A DNA stretch of 14,068 bases. It comes from Flavobacteriales bacterium UBA6969 (GTDB lineage Bacteria; Bacteroidota; Bacteroidia; Flavobacteriales_D; Sanyastnellaceae). Under the pieces are notes generated by a model that saw only the letters and a list, made by a program, of their open reading frames with translations, was not told the origin of the DNA and ran no database searches. A program made the translations under genes and the position numbers. Location: assembly GCA_002448555.1 (NCBI GenBank), contig DJYV01000063.1, positions 1 to 14,068 on the forward strand. The letters are read 5' to 3'. Below, piece after piece: positions 7,128 through 11,803 of this stretch (positions are counted from its first letter, which is position 1; every line of letters starts with the position of its first letter).

Positions 7128-8699
7128 TCAATCTGTTTTTGGCTTCAGGAATGTCTGTTCTCCGTGTTCATCGAAGAGATCACCGTGCGTTATGTTAGGA
7201 GCCTTGTGCGCCGGCTTTGCGTTGTCAAACTGCCGTCCCAAACCTTCGGGTTTCACCTCGGCTTCGGCAATTCTTGATTCCAACACGAATCGCAAAGAAT
7301 CGAAGGGATAACGCTCAATTCCACCTGAGACCAAGTTGTGCATCTCGTCCGGGTCTGCTGCACGATCATAAAATTCCCATTTCAGCTCTTCTCCATTGTT
7401 CCAGCGCGTAATCCTGTAGCGGCCATCGACCAAGGAATGGCCCCTTCCCCACTGCGTTAAGGCATTTTCATGCAGCGGACGGTCCGTCGCATCATAAGCA
7501 TTGGATGACAACATCGGCACTAAGCTCTGCCCGGAGAGGAATGCAGGCGGGCTGATTCCTGTCAGCTCCATCAGCGTCGGATAGATATCAATTAATTCAA
7601 CAGGGACTTGATTCACGGATCCCTGCTGGGTCGACTCCGGAGAATAAATGATCAACGGCACCTGGGTCGCATTTTGGAAGAGCGTCTGTTTCTGCCAATG
7701 ACCATGCTCACCTAAGTGATACCCATGATCCGATGTAATCACAACCACCGTATTCTCATCCAGACCAGTTTCTTCGAGTTTACCAAGGACCCGGCCGATT
7801 TGCTCATCCACGAAAGACACCGTTGCGAAGTAAGCCGCCTTGATTTCTTGCGCAAGTTCTACTTCGAGAACGGTTGGGTTTTGTTTGCGGCGAATCGACT
7901 TCTGCGCGCGTTCTGGAAGAGTCTCAAGATAACCTTCAGGGGTTTCAGGAATTTCAATGTGCTCCGGGTTGTATTGAGCAAAAAACCGCTTTGGGGCCAC
8001 GAATGGAGTGTGCGGGCGGTAAAACCCCAGAGCCAGGAAGAATGGTTCCCCGGACGCTGCGAGCTCATCAAGTTTTCCCATAGCCTCCGTCGCTCCTATC
8101 CCGTCTGTTTGCTCCTCACTGGTCCCATCCATAGCAAGCCAACTCAAGGTGCCGCCATACTTTCGAGGAGTAAGTGTGTTGATTTTGTACTCTTCCCGTT
8201 TATCCCGTCCATAGGGATGGATGGTCTGGTCCCATGAATAAATATCATCAATACCAGCTGTACCGATTGCGCTGGGATTGTCAGAGTGAAATATTTTTCC
8301 GATTCGAATGGAGCGATAACCGCTTTGCCTAAATCGTTGTCCCATTGTAATCACGTCCGGAATGGCATCACGGATGTAGGTGTTGTTTCGAAAAATCTTG
8401 GTTTGATCTGGGTACAATCCCGTCATCATTGACGCCCGCGATGGCCCACAATGGGGATACTGAGCGTGGGCATTTGTGAACACAACCGCCCGGTCGGCGA
8501 AGGCATCCAGGTGTGGCGTTTGTACGACAGGGTGACCGTAGGTGCTGAGGTCACAATTCAAATCATCGGCAACAATGAAAAGGACGTTACGATGATTGTT
8601 CGTTCCATCGGTTGGTTGCTGTTCAGATTGACAACCGACCATAAACCCAAAGAACAGAACCAACCCCAAACACGCGCTGTGCAAATGGATGCGGTCCAT
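7128..8699 (-). CDS. Type I sulfatase lipoprotein, iduronate-2-sulfatase-like (S1_7-type)
   Basis: The encoded sulfatase has 523 residues from the ATG at 8699. An in-frame TTG at 8804 would overlap the upstream gene and bury the signal peptide. The lipobox is M-V-G-C23. Motifs are D45-D46 (FIVADDLNCD), C84-G-P-S-R88 followed by T93-G94 (the formylglycine site), K135 and H138 in GKIFH, H230 in FYRPHTPF, D324-H325 in TSDHGYHLGEHG, and K337 in WQKQ. The order and spacing match iduronate-2-sulfatase closely. The human enzyme's modified residue is also Cys84. Bacterial members of this group act on diverse sulfated sugars, so a role on uronate-2-sulfate is possible but unproven. The C-terminal part (WEFYDRAADPDEMHNL) is the usual sulfatase C-terminal subdomain. 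The gene lies 23 nt after the T9SS cargo gene and 3 nt before the second sulfatase. Confidence 0.94.
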   Translation of the reverse strand: MDRIHLHSACLGLVLFFGFMVGCQSEQQPTDGTNNHRNVLFIVADDLNCDLSTYGHPVVQTPHLDAFADRAVVFTNAHAQYPHCGPSRASMMTGLYPDQTKIFRNNTYIRDAIPDVITMGQRFRQSGYRSIRIGKIFHSDNPSAIGTAGIDDIYSWDQTIHPYGRDKREEYKINTLTPRKYGGTLSWLAMDGTSEEQTDGIGATEAMGKLDELAASGEPFFLALGFYRPHTPFVAPKRFFAQYNPEHIEIPETPEGYLETLPERAQKSIRRKQNPTVLEVELAQEIKAAYFATVSFVDEQIGRVLGKLEETGLDENTVVVITSDHGYHLGEHGHWQKQTLFQNATQVPLIIYSPESTQQGSVNQVPVELIDIYPTLMELTGISPPAFLSGQSLVPMLSSNAYDATDRPLHENALTQWGRGHSLVDGRYRITRWNNGEELKWEFYDRAADPDEMHNLVSGGIERYPFDSLRFVLESRIAEAEVKPEGLGRQFDNAKPAHKAPNITHGDLFDEHGEQTFLKPKTD

Positions 8700-8722
8700 T
8701 CTAACGATATCAATCAAGCCAT

Positions 8723-9658
8723 TCAACGAACCACAACGAAGCTTTCGTGATCTACCGAACCGTCGGCATAAACCACGCGAAAATGATAATTGCCAATGGG
8801 CCATCTGGCGGCATCCACCGTAAATGATGCAGCATTGGGCAGCAAAACAGCGATGCGCTTGCCGGTTGCGTTATACACTTCCGCTTCTTCAATTCGTGAC
8901 GCAGCCTCAATTCGGAACTGACCTGCAACGGGATTGGGAAACAGTGTGAGGTTCACACTCCCTTTTGGCGAATTCTCAATGTTTACGATGGGTTGTCCAA
9001 CACATTCGCAGTTTTCATCAATCACGTCGTCTGTGGTTGTGTCATCTCCGTCGTCACATGGGTTTCCCGGATTAAAACATGAACCATCTTCTTCCTCAGC
9101 GTATGGACTGAAGTTACACGCAAGTGAATCCGTGCATCCGAGTGAGCTGTAGACAACCATGGACTCCCAATAGATTGTATCGCCATTGGCAACGCCCCAC
9201 GGAGCTCTGAGGCCGAAGCGTGCAATGGTCCCTTCCAACACGCCATTCGTCGGAGCATCATCCAAGGAGATGACATACGTCTCAAAATCCACCATCATCG
9301 TATCGACCGCGAAGTTGTAATTGCACGTAGCTGTATTGCTACCGGGTGGATAGACGAACAAGCGAGCATTGGGATTCCCTGAAGCGGTCGTGTTCTTCAA
9401 GCTGACGCGCACACGGTTATACGCGGTTGCTTCAAGATTTAAATCGTCTTGCAGCGTACCACTGCGCATAACGGGCGTTTGGTTGAATGCTTTCATGGCG
9501 AGGGCATTCGGCTCGGCGACAAGAACACACCCTAAATTCGGCTCACTTGCGCTGACCCAGCCCTCTTTGGAATTTTGCCAATTGTACTCAATTTGGGCTT
9601 CCGCGGTCGTGAAAAAAGCGACCGTGGTGCAAAGCAACAAGACTTGTCTTTTCATCAT
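8723..9658 (-). CDS. T9SS-secreted protein with N-terminal beta-sandwich and Cys-rich spacer
   Basis: The protein has 311 residues with three parts. A Sec signal peptide ends near AEA21-Q22. Residues about 22-172 form a beta-rich domain (EYNWQNSKEGWVSA, FETYVISLDD, GDTIYWESMVVYSS) resembling galactose-binding or CBM jelly-rolls. Residues about 173-236 hold an acidic Cys-rich spacer (GCTDSLACNFSPYAEEEDG.., CDDGDDTTTDD, ENCECVG), a module often found in secreted proteins of marine Flavobacteriales. Residues 237-311 are a type A T9SS sorting domain (LTLFPNPV, VYNATGKRI, WPIGNYHFRV, SFVVVR). The product should therefore cross the outer membrane through T9SS and be attached to the surface or released. 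The start is the ATG at 9658, followed by a second ATG at 9655. A longer TTG frame to 9733 would hide the signal peptide. As first gene of the sulfatase operon it may bind the substrate glycan, but the domain was not assigned to a family. Confidence 0.9.
   Translation of the reverse strand: MMKRQVLLLCTTVAFFTTAEAQIEYNWQNSKEGWVSASEPNLGCVLVAEPNALAMKAFNQTPVMRSGTLQDDLNLEATAYNRVRVSLKNTTASGNPNARLFVYPPGSNTATCNYNFAVDTMMVDFETYVISLDDAPTNGVLEGTIARFGLRAPWGVANGDTIYWESMVVYSSLGCTDSLACNFSPYAEEEDGSCFNPGNPCDDGDDTTTDDVIDENCECVGQPIVNIENSPKGSVNLTLFPNPVAGQFRIEAASRIEEAEVYNATGKRIAVLLPNAASFTVDAARWPIGNYHFRVVYADGSVDHESFVVVR
8726..8950 (-). other. T9SS type A C-terminal sorting domain (protein domain)
   Basis: These are the last 75 codons of the secreted protein. 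The landmarks are the opening LFPNPV strand, EVYNATGKRI, the late WPIGNYHFRV and the terminal SFVVVR. This is the TIGR04183-type signal recognised by the type IX secretion system of Bacteroidota. It is good evidence both for the phylum and for export of this product to the cell exterior. Confidence 0.9.
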
Positions 9659-9771
9659 TGTCAAATAGGTTTCATCTGACGTTGAAGGTAGAGCAAAATC
9701 CAATACCGTTAGCTCACGCAAGCGCGTAATCAATCCGTTTCATTCTTATGAGCAAACACCGCAGTTGATCT
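9659..9771 (-). promoter_or_regulatory. 113-nt intergenic region, presumed promoter of the sulfatase operon
   Basis: This is the only sizeable gap upstream of the seven-gene sulfatase block, so its promoter and any operator should be here unless the block is read through from upstream. I looked for the Bacteroidota -7 element TAnnTTTG and found no exact match. AT-rich TATTGGATTTTG and CTATTTGACA stretches are the nearest. No convincing terminator for the upstream dehydrogenase gene was seen. The assignment rests on position only. Confidence 0.35.
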
Positions 9772-11010
9772 TCAACCTTTATCGCTACTGACATATTCCG
9801 CGAGGTAGGCAAACGGCGCGTTTAACTCGCCGTCCAAAGTCGTCTGGCTCGCTCCGTCGAGGATGCCGTCGCCATCGCCTTCCACCAACAAGGGAATGAC
9901 GTGCTCCATCAGCTCGCGGCCAAACCCTTCCGACGCATCGCGCGGCAACTCGCACGGCAGGTTGTCTACAGCCAGAACGGTAATGCCTTCCCGGTGGTCA
10001 AACGTGCACTCCTGTTCGGTGCCCGGGTGGTAGCCATAAATGGGATTTTCAATGGTGGAAGGACGCAACGTACATGCCACCGGCCCGTCGATGTCGCAGC
10101 TGATGTCCGCCACGACGCTGACCTTCCAATCCGGGTGGCGCATGTCCTCCCGCGTGAAAAGGAAAGGCGACCCCTCGGCCCAGAAATGGCCTGCGATGAA
10201 AAGGTTCGCAGCATGGGCATACCGCGGGAAGGTGCTTTCAAATTCCATCGGATCCGTCACGAAATCGTCCATACGAAACGCTCCCCCATCGGTACGCGCG
10301 TTGTAGTCTTCGACGTCCAAGTGCGTGAACACCGGCTCGGGATAGTCCATGCGCAGGAAGTCGTTCGGGTGCACAGAGCGGAGCTTCATGTGGTCCAGCA
10401 CTTCGCGAGCACCCTGCCCTACCCGGCCATGGCCCGTGAGGACAATCTTGAAATTCGCGGGAAGGGTCACACCCCTGACGTGCGCGAGCATCTCTTCGAG
10501 GTCGCGGCAGTCGATCGCCTTGGGCAATACAAACGACCCGCTGCGCAAACCATAGGCACGTAGCCCGCTGTAGGCTCCGACGAGTCCGGCCCAACGGCCA
10601 AAGCCGATGATGCGGCGACCACTGGGGCGCTTCAACAATTCGTAATCGATGAGGCGGATTTTCTTATCGAGGATGGCCGCGAGCAATTTGGCGTTGTACG
10701 GCTGCAGCTTATGCGTGTGGCTGAAGAAGAGGTAGGTCTTGCCGGGTACTAAGTCCTCTATGTTGACCTCCTTCACCCCAATGAGCACATCGCAATCGGA
10801 AACGTCTTCGCGCACATCGAGGCCGGCAGCGCTGTATTCGGCATCGCGGATGCGGCGCACCGGGCTGGATTGAATGGCAATTTTCAATTGCGGAAAACGC
10901 TCCTCGAGCAGGACGCACTGGTCCGGCGTCAGAGGGACACGTTGGTCTGGTGGGGTCTTTCCTTCTCGGATGACGCCCAACTTGAGCGGTTGTTCAGGGG
11001 TATAGGCCAA
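9772..11010 (-). CDS. Saccharopine dehydrogenase / lysine-ketoglutarate reductase-like oxidoreductase (412 aa)
   Basis: The N-terminal AlaDH/PNT-type domain begins LGVIREGKTPPDQRVPLTP. GVKEV places Lys80, and FFSHTHKLQPYN places His98/His100, where saccharopine dehydrogenases carry their catalytic Lys and His. The block around IDYELL and RIIGFGRWAGLVGAYSGL (134-150) matches the lysine-ketoglutarate reductase family. The Rossmann motif G-H-G-R-V-G is at 193-198. The protein is cytosolic and NAD(P)-dependent, acting on an amino or imino acid. Lysine/saccharopine metabolism is the best guess, and Bacteroidota homologues are often labelled alanine dehydrogenase or plain NAD(P)-dependent oxidoreductase. 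The start is odd. Between the in-frame TGA at 11077-11079 and the conserved N-terminus there is no ATG or GTG, so TTG at 11010 (or TTG at 10980) is used. It follows the TonB-type gene by 73 nt and shows no functional link to the sulfatases. Confidence 0.85.
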   Translation of the reverse strand: MAYTPEQPLKLGVIREGKTPPDQRVPLTPDQCVLLEERFPQLKIAIQSSPVRRIRDAEYSAAGLDVREDVSDCDVLIGVKEVNIEDLVPGKTYLFFSHTHKLQPYNAKLLAAILDKKIRLIDYELLKRPSGRRIIGFGRWAGLVGAYSGLRAYGLRSGSFVLPKAIDCRDLEEMLAHVRGVTLPANFKIVLTGHGRVGQGAREVLDHMKLRSVHPNDFLRMDYPEPVFTHLDVEDYNARTDGGAFRMDDFVTDPMEFESTFPRYAHAANLFIAGHFWAEGSPFLFTREDMRHPDWKVSVVADISCDIDGPVACTLRPSTIENPIYGYHPGTEQECTFDHREGITVLAVDNLPCELPRDASEGFGRELMEHVIPLLVEGDGDGILDGASQTTLDGELNAPFAYLAEYVSSDKG

Positions 11011-11083
11011 ATCGAAAAACTTCTTCAGCGAAGTTACACCAAGCCCTGCTCCAAAGCGGCCCTGACGACGCAGTTTTCAACGG
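11011..11083 (-). other. 73-nt spacer between the TonB-type and dehydrogenase genes
   Basis: The spacer holds the in-frame TGA (11077-11079) that limits how far upstream the dehydrogenase can start. No ATG or GTG in the dehydrogenase frame, no Shine-Dalgarno site and no clear terminator hairpin were found in it. Confidence 0.5.
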
Positions 11084-11803
11084 CTATTGGGCGACAAACT
11101 CGTAAGTGATCGTACCCAACTGGTCCACATCTGTACGGGTTTCGAAAACGGACCGACGCGCATATTTCAGCGCCGCCGTATTCAAGCAAGCCTCCGCATC
11201 ACCCACAGCCGACTGCACCAACCGGGCCTCGGTCACGCTGCCGTCGCGAGCAATCTCCACTTCCACCACCACCTTGCCAGCTTCGAGGCATTGGTAACCG
11301 GGAATGGGCAAGTATACGTGCTTTCGGTTCGCCACATCGTACGACACGATGACGCGGCCGTCGTAGCGCTGGTCCCAGCCGGATAGGGTGTTGACCTGAC
11401 CGTTTTGCCCATCGTCGGGCACCCCTTCCAATCCGAAGTCCTTTTGATCTGCCGCCAAGCGCTCAAACTCCGCCTGCTCCATTGCTCGCAATTCGGCCTC
11501 TACCTCCTCTGCCATGCGGGTTTCGTCCTGGGCGCTGGTCGATTGCATTTCCGAGGAAGCCGAAGCATTCGCATCGGCCACGAGATTGGAAACACGGGAT
11601 TCCATTTGCGCACGCAACTGCTGTTCAAGGGTTGGAGCCACGCTTTCAGCTGCTTCCCATTCAGCAAATTCTACCGGGATGAAGGCATTGGCTGCAGCAG
11701 CATACCGCCCCGCCGGCTGCATCCAAAGGACGAAAAGCACCAACGCATGCAGCGACAAGGTCAACACCATCGCCACCCAAAAACGCTGCGATCGCGAGTT
11801 CAT
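11084..11803 (-). CDS. TonB-type energy transducer protein (239 aa)
   Basis: From the ATG at 11803 the protein has a short cytoplasmic N-terminus and one membrane anchor at about residues 8-27 (FWVAMVLTLSLHALVLFVLW). A periplasmic, Ala/Glu-rich probably helical linker follows (about 40-130, with EVEAELRAMEQAEFERLAAD). The C-terminal TonB-like domain is at about 155-239 (YLPIPGYQCLEAGKVVVEVE, RDGSVTEARLV, AALKYARRSVF, GTITYEFVAQ). TonB proteins couple the ExbBD proton channel to outer-membrane transporters. The linker here is not the usual Pro-rich one, so it may instead serve a different envelope complex. ATG overlaps the TGA of the TPR/coiled-coil gene by one base (TGATG), which suggests coupled expression and possibly a shared complex. 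An upstream in-frame start at 11836 lies inside that gene and is unlikely. Confidence 0.85.
   Translation of the reverse strand: MNSRSQRFWVAMVLTLSLHALVLFVLWMQPAGRYAAAANAFIPVEFAEWEAAESVAPTLEQQLRAQMESRVSNLVADANASASSEMQSTSAQDETRMAEEVEAELRAMEQAEFERLAADQKDFGLEGVPDDGQNGQVNTLSGWDQRYDGRVIVSYDVANRKHVYLPIPGYQCLEAGKVVVEVEIARDGSVTEARLVQSAVGDAEACLNTAALKYARRSVFETRTDVDQLGTITYEFVAQ

Noticed and set aside
9716..9727. Short palindrome acgc-aagc-gcgt as a terminator or operator
   Set aside because: It has only a four-base stem with no T-tract, and it is too weak to distinguish from chance.
9901..10563. 220-codon plus-strand open frame
   Set aside because: It is antisense to the conserved dehydrogenase, including its Rossmann motif. 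It is a shadow of GC-rich codon usage.
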